From Chondrosia reniformis (lineage: Eukaryota; Porifera; Demospongiae; Chondrillida; Chondrillidae), in contig OX359200.1 in assembly GCA_947172415.1 (NCBI GenBank), positions 3,970,501-4,034,500 of the forward strand: a stretch of 64,000 nucleotides of DNA. The letters run 5' to 3'. A program made the translations under genes and the position numbers. Numbering within the stretch: position 1 is the stretch's first letter; every line of letters begins with the position of its first letter. Positions 22,961-34,961 of this stretch are shown here, in pieces. Below the pieces are notes generated by a model. It did no database searches. It was not told the origin of the DNA and saw only the letters and a program-made list of their open reading frames with translations.

Positions 22961-24250
22961 AGTAAGTAAAGTGGTACTGCCTTATCTGCAGCTCCCAATG
23001 ACCCAACTTTTGCAAACAGACTTGTAAATATTACCTTTTTTGAACTTTACAGAGTGATCCGACATTGTTTTTACCGTCACCTCTATTTGTAATTGGTTTC
23101 TGAAATTAACCGGAAGTGATGTTTTTGGTGTAGTTAAGAAAATGGAGCGTTATTCATCGGCAATATTGTTGCTGGCTTGAAAAGTTGCGTGTCTTGAGAG
23201 GACAGGTTGGTCCACCTATTGTATGAGTTTTAGGAAATTTGTTGAAGTTGCTAGTCATACCATGCACAATATACCTGAAGTGTTTCCGAAATTACCCTGG
23301 CCTACCTTAGTCTGCTGAAATGAGACCCTTTCATTGTGCAATCACTACTTCAGTAAGGATCTGAGGACTCTTGGCTGATTTTCTGTTGCAGCTCTTGACA
23401 TTCCTGGAGAAATTCTGTGGTCAATTAGTGGTCATCACCTTCCATATTTAGAGAAAGGTATGCTCAGTCAGGTAATGAGCTAATGACCTCATAGGCTTTG
23501 TATTCTTGTAGGCGTTTAGCATGTAATGCGGTCTTCCAAAGGTGTCGGTTATTTCGTTTACATGAACGGTCAGGACATTAAGTGCATAGTCCTTTGATTA
23601 TGTTGTTGGAAGACTAACAAAGATATATATCCCTCTTTTGAAGAGCTAAAACTAAAGACTCTCTTTGTTTATCCTTTAGTTCTATTGTAATACAAAGGTG
23701 CAATAGCACAAAATCGATTTCTCCTTCTACAGATCGTTTCTCCCCTTGCTGAGCAATTGCAAAATGTATCTATTGACACCTTCGCAACGTAAGGTGGAAG
23801 TTTAATTGAGGGCGAATAAGCCCCGCCCCTAGTGCAACAGAAATCGGGTCGACAATCATTAGACCTTATCACGCAGTCGAGAGTCGTCAGACCTTATCAT
23901 GCAGTTGATAAGGTCTGATTTCAATTAGGCTACCTTACTACTGTACTCTCTGATACTGAATTCGATCAGTTAACCTCTTACCCGCCGATGACCATTATAT
24001 TGGCTCGAAATCAATTTACCTGCAAACTGCCGAGAAACTAATCTATTACGTAATCGTCACAATACCTATATATACCCATTGATAACCCATACTTAGTCTA
24101 ATCTTCGCTAGAATTATATATTATTATACCATAACTGAAAAATAAAAGAAAGAAATATATACCAAAAATGCAGGTGTGAATACAAAAACGCAATTTTACA
24201 GAGAGATTACAGTAGTTAAGCGGAAGTAAAAAATAGCCGTCAGGGAGACG
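22961..24250. other. intergenic DNA with a compact hairpin repeat
   Basis: No gene is recognised. At 23861-23918 the phrase GACCTTATCAYGCAGT occurs twice in direct orientation, and TGATAAGGTCTGA follows as an inverted copy, so a hairpin can form. Confidence 0.5.
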
Positions 24251-24289
24251 AGAACGTGGTGGAATTTGTGATGCCCTTTATGTGACACC

Positions 24290-25130
24290 TCTTGGGAAGA
24301 TCAACTATGGAGTGAAAGATTCGGTGGCAGGGATCGACGCACAGTGGAACTGGATGCTGAGGATTGCAGTCTTTGCAGGAGAACATTGTTCTCTTCCTCG
24401 ACGGACAGAGTGCCCTTTTGTTTCAGATCCCCAAAACGTCCCACTGAGGAGAAGAAGTTGTCCATAAAAAGGTGATATCCCTTCCCCTCTAATGGTTCCA
24501 TCATAGCCTTGACAACCTTTGCTCCTAGGTTGTCTTCAGGTGCTCCTGGGGTAGTCCCTGTGTAAATTTGAAAATTGTATACATACCCATTAGTGGAATT
24601 GCAAAGGTACCATATCTTATAGCATCTCTTGACAGGCTTAAAGGGCATAGATTGCTTTAGGGACCTTCGACCCTTGAATAATACCATTGCCTCATCAACT
24701 GATACTTGATGATGCGGGTTATATGCCTTTTGGCTATTTTTCTTTAGCTTTTTTGTTAGAGGCCTAACCTTATACAGCTTATTGTATATAGCCAGATTCC
24801 TGGCACCCCTAAAAGGGGATTTATATATAGACTCCAGTAATCTTCTAATTCGGGGACCTTATCAATCCCCATTACCAGGATCATGCCAATGAAACTGTTC
24901 ATTTTATTTTCACTCACTGGATAGGTGAGAGAATGTCCAGTGTGTAACCATTTGGCACTACAATACTGCCATCAAGATTATTCTCTTCTTGTGCCTTCTG
25001 CAGGTAGTCTGTTGGCAAGGAGCATTCTTCATCGAGCAGGTCCTCTTCGATTTCATCCTCACTGAGCTGCCATTCATTCTCCATCATAGCTATTATTTGT
25101 ACCAAATTTGTGGTTTTTTTAGTTGTCATT
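24290..25130 (-). pseudogene. piggyBac-like transposase relic
   Basis: On the minus strand 25126-24914 gives an acidic N-terminus (MENEWQLSEDEIEEDLLDEE), and 24687-24301 gives the core: LFKGRRSLKQSMPFKPVKR, KIWYLCNSTNGYVYNFQIYTG, LGAKVVKAMMEPLEGKGYHL and FMDNFFSS. These are the conserved blocks of piggyBac (DDE_Tnp_1_7), including the Asp in MDNFF. The sequence between the two parts is truncated and frame-broken, and the C-terminal Cys-rich domain is missing, so it is a fragment. The element ends (TTAA-flanked inverted repeats) were not found. Confidence 0.72.
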
Positions 25131-25191
25131 ATTTGTCTATATGTGCGTAAACTAGTAGTAAAATAATCGAGAGAGAGGCTATAAGGAGTAA

Positions 25192-27897
25192 TTGACTGAG
25201 AGTCGCACAGAGATTTCAAAAAGAATGCCAATCTGCTGCCGGTGCAACGGTAGCGGCAGATGTCTAAATTGTTCCTGCCCTCGATCAAGGAACCACTGCT
25301 CTAATTGCCTCCCAATAAGAAGAGGACGTTGCTGCAACATTGACGACCATCAAGGTGCAAATGGTGATGGATCAGACAGCACGGCTGTTCAAGAAGAACA
25401 CGACCCAACCGACACTGCTCCTCTCAGTATTTTGGCCGTACCAGATACCCAGGATACCCCAGGAGGAACCCTGGATGGCCAGGACCTTGAACATGTTGAG
25501 GATATCCAGGATTCGTTGAACGTCCTGCCATCATTTACAGCAGTCCAGTAGCCAAACTTCAAATGGGGTGAGGTAGATGGAGCCGCATTAGCAGAAGTGA
25601 TAGATCATGCCTACGCAGAGACTGTCCATTGGCGTAGAAACCTTTTTAAGGTTCCCTCGGGTAGGGTGGGTAAAGCTTTTGTTTCAGAAATGGGTCACCT
25701 ATTCCGTGCCTATGCCCAGAATTCTCTGCTGGAACAAATTGCCCTTAAGTGTGTGATGACAATGCCTGCCTTACTACTTCAGAAGCCACCTAGATTTGCC
25801 AAACCAAAGAAGCATTCCATATGCCTAGAGTGCAGGCTAACATCGTTGAAAAATGTAGATATCGATGCCCTTCTTCATGAAGGGCGCACTATACAGAACC
25901 AACTCCTGAATGATCTCTCCAGAGAAAGGTCCGATGCACAGGTAGCACGTTCCTTTGCCAACCTCATGTTCATGGGCAATGTTCGAGCGGCCATTCGACT
26001 TCTGAGCGATCACAGCAGAGGAGGGAGACTGAGCCTAAACAGTTGTGTCCCAGGTGGTGCTGGTGAAAGAAGGACTGTTCGGGAGGTATTGATGGAAAAG
26101 TATCCGGAAGCACAATCCCTCTGTAGATGTCTGTAGTTATAAATGAAGAATATTCCACCAAGACTCCCCATCCTATCCTAACCCGAACAGATCAATGGCC
26201 CTCTAATACATCATATTGCCCTAAGAACCAACTGGGCTGCAGGGCCATCAGGAATGGATGCTGCTGGTTGGAGGTGCCTTCTGTCATCATTTAGAAAGGA
26301 GTCAGCTGACCTGTGTGAAGCAATGCCTATGGTAGCACGTCGCATCTGCCAGGAATTTGTGGATTCCACCGGCCTGGATGCCTTCACTGCCTGTAGACTA
26401 GTGGCCCTAGACAAATGTCCTGGGGTTAGACCAATAGGGATTGGCGAAGTGGTCAGAAGGATTATCGGCAAAGCAGTGTTGGCTGCTGCAGGCCCACAAG
26501 TCCCTGTTTCAAGGTACAGATGTGCAGATTACCAGAGAAGGGCAGAGACATCTATTGGCTGCACTGGGGTCTCAGACCTTTGTGGAGACATATGTGACGG
26601 GCAAGGCTCAGGAGTGGGTAAGAGAAGTGGAGCAGTTGGCTGCTATTGCCAGAAGCCAGCCGCATGCAGCATACGCTGCTATGACATATGGCCTCTCCAT
26701 TAAGTGGACGTACTTGTTGAGAACGATCCCCAACATCAGCAACCTCTTTCTACCTCTTGAGAATACCATTCGCTACAAATGCTTACCAGTACTCACAGGT
26801 AGAAGTGCCTTCACGGAACAAGAGAGAGACCTCTTAGCACTTCCCACTAGACTGGGTGGCCTTGTATTCCCAACCCCACCAAGACCGCAAACTTCATGTT
26901 TGACAGTTCGCAACAGATAACAGGACCACTGACAGCGCTCATTCTTCAACAACACCAAACCTATCCTTTAAGGGTAGAGGATAAGCAAACCACTGCCGTG
27001 AACAAGGTCAAGGCTCAGCGACGCCGTAAACAGAAGGCTGAGGCTGCCTTACTGCGGAAGAACCTTTCCACTGATCTGCAGAAGTCTATGGATTGTGGCA
27101 ATGAGAAGGGTGCATCTAGCTGGCTAGGAGTGTTACCCCTAACTGAACACAGGTTCAAACTACACAAAGGGGCATTCCAGGATGCACTTAGCTTACGCTA
27201 TGGATGGAAACTGACCCACCTGCCAGGTAATTGTGTCTGTGGGAAGCATTTCACGGTTGAGCACGCTTTTAGCTGTGCACATGGTGGATTTCCTTCACTC
27301 AGGCATAATGACGTGAGAGACATCACTGCAAACCTCCTCGTAGAGGTCTACCACAATGTTGCTGTGGAATCGGATCTCCAAACACTCTCAGGAGAACAAT
27401 TCCAGGACAGAACTGCAAACTCCGAGGATGGGGCGAGACTGGACGTGCGTGCACAGGGCTTCTGGGAGGACAAGCACCAGGGTGCATTCTTCGACATAAG
27501 GGTCTTCAACCCTTACGCAACAAGTGACTGTAAGTCCACCATGGAGTCAGTATACAGGAGACATGAAAGAGAGAAGAGGCGCTGCTACGAATGGAGGATC
27601 CTCGAAGTGGAACATGGCTCGTTCACCCCATTAGTCTTCTCTGCAGCGGGTGGGATGGGTACAGCAGCAACAGTCACATACAAGAGATTAGCATCCCACC
27701 TGGCAGACAAGTATGCACAGTCGTATTCAAAGACCATGAGCTGGATCCGATGCTTGCTGAATTTCTCCTTGCTGAGATCGGCCATCATGTGCGTTCATGG
27801 TGCACGTTCCACATCAAACAGGGACTGCCGAACAACTGCCCTCTGTGAAGGCCAGCTTGATTTAGTGGCCAGTGAGGGTATAATCCCCAACTGCTAA
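25192..27897 (+). mobile_element. reverse-transcriptase element with Cys-rich N-terminus and restriction-like endonuclease, internally deleted
   Basis: Coding blocks: 25225-25551 a Cys-rich start (ICCRCNGSGRCLNCSCPRSR, CSNCLP, CCN) and acidic linker. About 25560-26136 a conserved helical domain (VHWRRNLFKVPSGRVGKAFV, ARSFANLMFMGNVRAAIRLL). About 26190-26500 the RT fingers (NWAAGPSGMDAAGWR, CRLVALDKCPGVRPIGIGE). The text then jumps to the RT thumb in another frame (26513-26880: TREGQRHLLAALGS, PHAAYAAMTYG, LTGRSAFTEQERDLLALP, RLGG), so the catalytic palm with its expected xADD box is lost. 26896-27897 gives a C-x-C-x7-H-x3-C knuckle (CVCGKHFTVEHAFSC), RHND, and a PD-(D/E)xK-like nuclease (LDV...AFFDIRVFNP), then FTPLVFSAAGGMG. 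The knuckle and RHN follow the R2/NeSL type. The family name is not known to me. Confidence 0.7.
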
Positions 27898-28140
27898 GTT
27901 AGAAACAGACTCATGTAACACAATCTGTACCTTTGACAAACATGTTTCAAGCTATTTACCATGTCATCAGTATTGTTTACAATGATTGCTGTAATTCAGT
28001 TATCATTATTATTATTTATCAAAAAAAAGTAAAATAATCGCAAAATCATAGCGTGGATATTAAGCTAACCTTGTTTAATGCTTTGGAAGTGCTAGACGCA
28101 AGGGAAGGTTTAGGTAAACCAAGTTAAAACGATTTTACTT

Positions 28141-28230
28141 TGGCGGCAATATAATGGCCATCGGCGGTCTACGGGGGTGGCGTTTACAGTTTAACGCGGC
28201 GGTTAAAGCTTAAACGCGGATTAACGCAAG
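28141..28230 (+). promoter_or_regulatory. likely promoter and 5' leader of EMC8/9
   Basis: The 90 bases before the ATG at 28231 are unusually GC- and CpG-rich for this window (GGCGGTCTACGGGGG, GTTTAACGCGGCGG, AAACGCGGATTAACGC). No TATA box is needed for such a housekeeping gene. About 50 of these bases resemble 15603-15654. Confidence 0.45.
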
Positions 28231-31075
28231 ATGGTGTTTGAGATCGCTCCCCGTGCGTACTACAAGGTAATCTTACACTGCTTGAAGTACTCTCAATATG
28301 CCGTGAATGGAGTTCTACTTGGCAAGGCTGCCAAAGGCGATGTTTGGGTAGCAGATGCTGTTCCTCTTTTCCATCTCTCATTGGGTACAGCTCCCATGCT
28401 GGAGATTGCTCTTACACAGGTTTGGTTAAGCCTATGGTTAAGCTCGCGTGTTTCAAATATTTGCTTTGCTGTGACCAATACATGTATATTTATTATATAT
28501 ATAAGCACCATGGGGAAGGTTTAATATATACAGTATGCGTTAACACTTATATAATGTAATAGACATGTACGTATAGCTATAGATTTGAGTCTCGGGTCCT
28601 GGCTCTTCCGCCATGCAATGTTGGGTAAAACTGTTTGACCTTGGTATGGTCAGATACACAATATTATTGAACATTGAATGTAGCAGTAACAAGTGGATGA
28701 ATATAGTTAGAACTTTGCTACAATACTTAATAGTTAAATTCCTACAAAACTGGATGTCAGTTGTCTACTTTGTGGGTCCTATCTATTTATTATTTCAATC
28801 TGAAAAGTTGGTTCAAAATCATAGTGTTTGTCATTTGAACATATCTGTTAGTATACCCTACGATGTAACCTCAATCCGAGAGCATCTTACAAAAGACTGA
28901 CAGCAACTTCCATATCTATAGTAGCTTCACAAGGTGCAACTAGCATTGCCAATTTCCATGTTGGTATCCCCTTCTTCTATGAGATCAGACTAGCTCTGTG
29001 CCTGTTTCATGTCAGCTATCATTATTTAACCATACAAGTTCATTGCATGGGAGCAAGTGTATTTCATTCTTGAGCTTGGTCGTACATACGTATAACAATA
29101 TCTTTACAGTATTTGACAAAGTTAATTTTGTAGAAACAGCAGTGTTATGTTGTAGTTTATTTTTCAGGAAAACACTTATGCCATATTATAGATGTGTCTC
29201 ATAATACCCCCATCTTGTAATACATGTCCTTATTTGTCTCTTTATTGTTAAACCCTTTTTACCTACTGTACGTGTATAGGTGGATTGCTACTGTCAGAAG
29301 AATGACCTTAGTATAGTGGCTTATTACCAAGCTAATGAACTGGCAAGTGAATCAGAGTAAGTTTGTGTTGCCACCCTCTTCCTTCTTCCATTAACGTATC
29401 TGTATGCTATTTGGTTACTGTGGCTCACATTGACCACCAGTAATCTGATGTGCAGTCCTTAGTGACTTTCATTTTGCCTAACTACGTACCTGAGGAACTA
29501 TGTATTGTTTTTCTGTTGTTTAGGTTACACCTTATTTTAGCTGAAAAGTAGAATTCTGATTCAGCAGTTATAGCTTATTCATTGTGTTCTGATTATTTAT
29601 AGAAATACTCAACTCTACTGTGAATACAAGCAGCCAACTAGTAATGTTGGGTTGTCCCTTCAGTGAAAGTTGGCTGGGCTGATTTGGCTGGTTAATTAAA
29701 TCACTTGTAATGTATATTATGTACTAATTAGTATAGGAGGAAGGCATGGTTGAAGATATCACTACTAAGACATTTGTACTGTAGCACAATGTCCTCTACT
29801 AATTGCCCTGGTTTTGTATACTCGTGCTTTGTTTTTTTTCCAATGTAATCTAGCTTTTGTGGTGCAATTATCACTTTGTACATATTCATGAAAACAGTAG
29901 AACATTTCTGCTTTAAAGTGGATGTTTAATATGCCCCTGTTACTCACAATTTTTGCACCATTCTCAACTAATTGGCTAAGTAGGATATGAAGGTTTAGAA
30001 TAACAACACCAATAGATATTTGGATGACAAATATATAGTCCATAAAACCTTTTGTAGGCCAGATCCTATTGCTAAGACAATTATCTCCCGTATCAAGACA
30101 AACTATCCCAGTGCACAGCTAGTGATGGTGGATAATGCTAATATTCAGAAGACAGGCAGTCTACCGTTAACTGTAAGTACCAAATAACAGAACTATTTTT
30201 GATATACAAGTATATCTGTGGTAAACTCTGTTCAGAAATATTGATTTTATCAGGATTGCATTAAAATAAAGGTCATCTATACTGCATGAAAATTTTATTT
30301 GGGAGAATGACTGTGGTCCTGGTATAATTACATTTCATTTGATTGTACATTGCTTATTGCCTTTTAGCACATAGCTGTATGTATATCCTAAATTAAAACA
30401 TGTTTAATGAAGACAAGTAAGTAAGGGATGAATCAGTTCATATAGTAGAGCTGGTGTCTTAAAGTTTAACTCTACACGTTTGTCCGTATATCATGTGTTT
30501 GTCTAGTTCAACATGTACTTTGACTGATCTCACTCCTACTAAGTAGATAGATATATTTCTCAACTCTATACCAACAGATAGGATCAAAAGGTTGTCATCA
30601 ACCTCATAGGAAATGTCCCTTTTTCCAAATAGAAGAATGTAGTTGCATTAGTTTGGAAAGATTTAGGTTTTGAATGACTAATTCCTTTCTGTCGCACCCT
30701 ACCTATTAAGTTATGTGTCAACAAGCAACTTTGCTTAATCAGTTAATATTAATATGTCTGGTATATCGATTAACAAGTTTCTAATCCACCTATTTTAATA
30801 ATAGATTTATTCAACTAATAAATGGGAACCAGCTGGAAACTTGTGAGTAAACAGTTACTGTTAATTATCTCACATTAATTGTTACATGAAGTGTTGTTTC
30901 TCTTAGGAAGTTAACTGGTGACCCAAAGTGTTTGGATAAGATTAATATTCTCTTGCGTACTAACCACCAACACTCTCTCATTGACTTTGATAACCATTTG
31001 GATGACGTGATGTTAGATTGGTTGAATCCTGCCCTCAATCAACTGCTGATAACTAGTCAAATATCAGACATTTGA
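28231..31075 (+). CDS. EMC8: ER membrane protein complex subunit 8/9
   Basis: Subunit of the ER membrane complex that inserts transmembrane proteins; EMC8/9 is a cytosolic MPN-like subunit lacking metal-binding catalysis. Five exons in phase: 28231-28419 (MVFEIAPRAYYKVILHCLKY, VNGVLLGK, DAVPLFHLSLGTAPMLEIAL), 29280-29356 (VDCYCQKNDLSIVAYYQANE), 30058-30172 (PDPIAKTIISRIKTNYPSAQ, LVMVDNA), 30805-30842 (IYSTNKWEPAGN) and 30907-31075 (LDKINILLRTNHQHSLIDFD, HLDDVMLDWLNPALNQL, stop TGA). Each has GT-AG borders. The product is 195 residues, close to the roughly 205-210 usual for the family. The start is the only ATG that fits the family N-terminus. The vertebrate paralogues EMC8 and EMC9 are not separated in invertebrates, so the symbol stands for the single EMC8/9 orthologue. 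Confidence 0.93.
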
Positions 31076-34000
31076 TAGAGTTTTTCTTATTCACCTCTAG
31101 AGCATTTACTGCATGTGTTCATTTTTACACTTCTAAACGTTTTCTATCATTGCAATTGTTGCATTTTTCCTCAGTTAAATTGATTCAGTTAGATTCATTT
31201 ATTAAAGTATAGAAATACATTTTTGCTGATGGAACTTGTTTTAAATATGTATGTGTATGTGTGTACATTTTTAATATAAGGAAGGGGGGAGCTCTGTTTC
31301 TCTCTCTGTTATGGTTTCTGTACTATTGTCTTACTTAAGTTTATCCTAACATGCTCTTCTAACGTGCATGCCAAGGACTAATCCGTAGTGATAGTAGCTG
31401 CTGGAACATATGACTCAAACTTTCAGCACTCTATATATTTCCTATGTAGTGTTTTTCCTATACTTATGTACCAATGTTTGATCTCTCTATTCATTGCTCC
31501 TTTCTTCTTGTACAGAAAACCCAGGATAATCGTTAAACCATGTAATAGGTAACTTTTTGTTGATGGACTTTATGTTTAGCTATTATGACCTATATTTTAT
31601 TGCATTACAATTTGTTAGCTGGATGGCGTTCTTACATATGTAAGCTTTGTTCCTAGTGTAAGTTTGTTGTGATGCTACAACAATTCTACAATTATTTCAT
31701 ACCTATCTGTTGTATTGTGTTTATCTCTATCCAAACCATAGTCTTATCATGTCAGTGCTACATTAAGACTCTAAATATGTTTCCCTATAGCTAATATGTA
31801 TTACTTTTGTGTAAATGTTCTTGGAATCAATTTAATTCTTCTGTAGCTACGTATGGATCATTCAGTCGTTTATCACACACGTTGTATGTGTGCATACCCA
31901 AAATCAAGGAGTGTTTGGCTGGGTGGCTTCTTTCTATATTTCCAATTACAGGGTATGCATGTTTCAAGCTTATATAACATGCTTGGAACACTCCATCAGT
32001 GCTCGGCAAATAAAATTTGATTTTAGAAATCCTTAATGTACCCAGAGTTGTATTTGAATGTAGGTCCCCTATAATCCCTCTAATAATCCCCACATGCAAT
32101 CACAGCTAGTTTGTAATATAAAAGATAAAGAACAATTAAAGCAGTGATTGCATGGTTGAAGAATTAATATATATTAAATGATTCTCCCACATTCTAGTAA
32201 ATTACCTGTCTGAACATCATTATAATGGATATAAACAGTTACTATAATCCATTAAAATAGATTCCTACTAAAATACATCTTCAACTTTGCTCCAAAGTAA
32301 TTATTTTATTGATTAATTGTTATTGTTTTTGTTATTAGTAGTAACCCCTTCAGCCAAGGCTGATATAAATGGGGGATATTTACATAAAATAACACAATTA
32401 TGCAATAATTGATAAAAATTCAATGGCAAATTAAAAAATGAAATAGTTCATATATGTAGTAGTCTTTCATTCTTCATTTGAAACTCTGATTGTCCGCTTC
32501 TAATGGCAAAAGGGTACCAATCATGATCTGCCTTATAATCAAATGAATAAGCCATACAGTTACTCCTAGGTGTAGTTAAATCTATATCACACATCCTCTC
32601 TAAGTCCAAGATCCTCATGTGTACTAAAGAGTCTTTCCAAGTATCCAGGACACGCACCTCTTAAATATTTCCTGGTACACTTTGCTCTCAACATCCTCCG
32701 TCTGCTTTGTAGTGTCATTCATCCTATTATTGTCCTCATGGCTGCAGAGGAGCTATCCCAACTTTCATTTAGTATCAATCTCATCCCTCATCTGTATTCT
32801 CTCCAATTTAATAGCATCATACTTCAAACACTCACTCCATACTACAGAACAGTAGTCCATAATGTCTCTTAACTTTAGTTACTACGTATATATATAGGTT
32901 ATCCAATGCTTCTGAGGCATTACAGGACCACCGCTCGAGGGTTGTATCCGGTAATGCCTAAGAAGCCTGGTTTAACCTACTTGTAGCTCAGGCAAGACTT
33001 CGAGGAACCTACCTTGAAGAAGACAAAGAACAAGACAGCAAGATGTGCTTCGCTTCTCCCATATCGTCTGATCTCTATGGTCCCTTTTAACCTTTCCAGA
33101 TGGTCGTTGTTTTGCAATTAAGGTTGTGACCTTTTGAGTTTTCAATTATCCACATACTGAAAATATACGTATATTGCCCAGGATATCCTGGAAAATATGA
33201 ATACCACCCAGGATCCTTGAGTGGTACGTGATAGGCCTAATATCTATTCATTTGCTTTGCTATTCAGGCTGTCCAGTATGTATATTATAGATTCATATCA
33301 CATGGAATTATATATTTCATTGGGCTGGTCTGGGTTGGGCTCAGTCTGATGTATATGTATGTGAAATGTGAAAACCTATACCTGTGCAATTTACACTGTC
33401 TGACTGTAATGTAATGTTAACGTTACTACTTATTACCCCATTTTCAGCTTATACATGTGTATCAAATAATAGCAAACAGGTGAAAACATATATATGGCAG
33501 TACCTTCTATTATTTCTATTATAGAGATTTCATTTCAGTTTGTGGTGTTTATCGATATAACAACTAAACAGATCATACTTAAAAACTGCATATCTGAACA
33601 GAATCTTATTAAAAGTTCTTTCATGTGTATTCTGGTGTATCTCTGAACACATTGCAAAACTGAAATAGGCAGAGTATTCTAAAAATGATGAACTGTAATT
33701 GCTTTAAAACCTAGAAGACTAAATTAAAATTCGTAAGGAATGAAGAGATATTATTATTAATGTATAGGAATCATTCTAAAATACAACTATACAGACTTGC
33801 TCCAAATCACATAATTGTGCCCATATGTGCACATGTCATATACGTATATGTTTTCCATGGTCCTGAGAATTAGCTTTGTATTGCATATGCAAAAGATTCC
33901 CTGAGCCTGTGATTGATTTTAGAAACATACTTATAATGCCTTAACAACAATGTGCTTGCAAAAGGTGAATGGAGAGGTCCACTATAGCCGAGGATGCATG

Positions 34001-34920
34001 AGCAGTTGATATCTAATCGTTTCATGCACCAGCATTGTAGATTGAAAACATCTCCTGCTCCTTTAATTAGAGGCTTAACTAGGATATGAATACGTTTAAT
34101 ATAGTCCATTATATCACCTTTCTGCTTCGCTAATAGGTTCACTAATTGTCACCTTGCAGTATATTACTCTACATTTTCCAATTTTGTGTCTATGTGGAAT
34201 AGGCTCTTAGTATAACATTTTCGGCTTTATTCTGAAACCTACGTATATACTTTATTGACTAAATGTTTGTGGCCAATGTCATAGATAAGTTTTACTTTAC
34301 CATTTTTATAAACTTTTCTTCAATCCATTTATGGAGGTGACCAGCTGACCTTCATATATAATACAATATACCCAGACTGTCCAACCTGGGGATGACCCCA
34401 AGTAGGGACACATGCAACGAAGATAAGTTATACCCACTGCATGATTTGGCTGATCATGATTCAGCCTAATTAACTGTATATATTAATTATTATTAATAAT
34501 AATAATACATGAAACTGGATTTCTACTGAAACCCCCTAAAATACATGGTGAAGAATTGCAAGGAGACTAAGGCAGCTATCTCGGACACAGATAATAAGTA
34601 ATTTGTGTGTGACTACTTATGTACGTCTGCGTATGTACGTAATATTACTCCCAAAATCATATATTGAACTAGATTGTCCCCTCAAATGTGATATATCTAA
34701 GCAGTTCATTGTCCAGCAAGAAGTGTATACGTTGCACGGGTAGAAAACTTACACTAGCGTAAACTATACATAATACGCATATCAATTCGGGCACTGTCGA
34801 ATAAGGGTTTCTAAAATGATATTTCTACATTATCCCGTCTTCTTTCCCAGTAAGGAGGAGGCGTGGTTCGCTAAGTGCTACATATAATAATAATGATGGT
34901 GCGGGCGTATAACGTTCAGT
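31076..34920. other. intergenic region with a LINE tail
   Basis: Apart from the LINE relic at 32335-32900 no gene is seen. An imperfect hairpin lies at 32908-32967 (GCTTCTGAGGCATTAC and inverse). A 50-base repeat at 33497-33547 recurs at 54574-54628. The short open frame at 33870-34142 (minus) has no recognised motif. Confidence 0.5.
32335..32900 (-). pseudogene. LINE 3' end relic
   Basis: On the minus strand, starting near 32890, the text reads IRDIMDYCSVVWSECLKYD and LERIQMRDEI, then broken frames with VYQEIFKRCVSW, and 32657-32448 gives a final helix-rich piece. A DYCSVVW-like motif followed by LE-x-IQ is typical after the RT domain of CR1/L2/Jockey-type LINEs. The minus-strand end near 32335 (TATCCCCCATTTATATCAGC, CTTGGCTGAAGGGG) looks like the element's 3' untranslated end. 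It is heavily truncated at 5'. Confidence 0.6.
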
Positions 34921-34961
34921 GCAGTTTATACGCGGAATTCATCCTACAGGTCTACAGGAAA

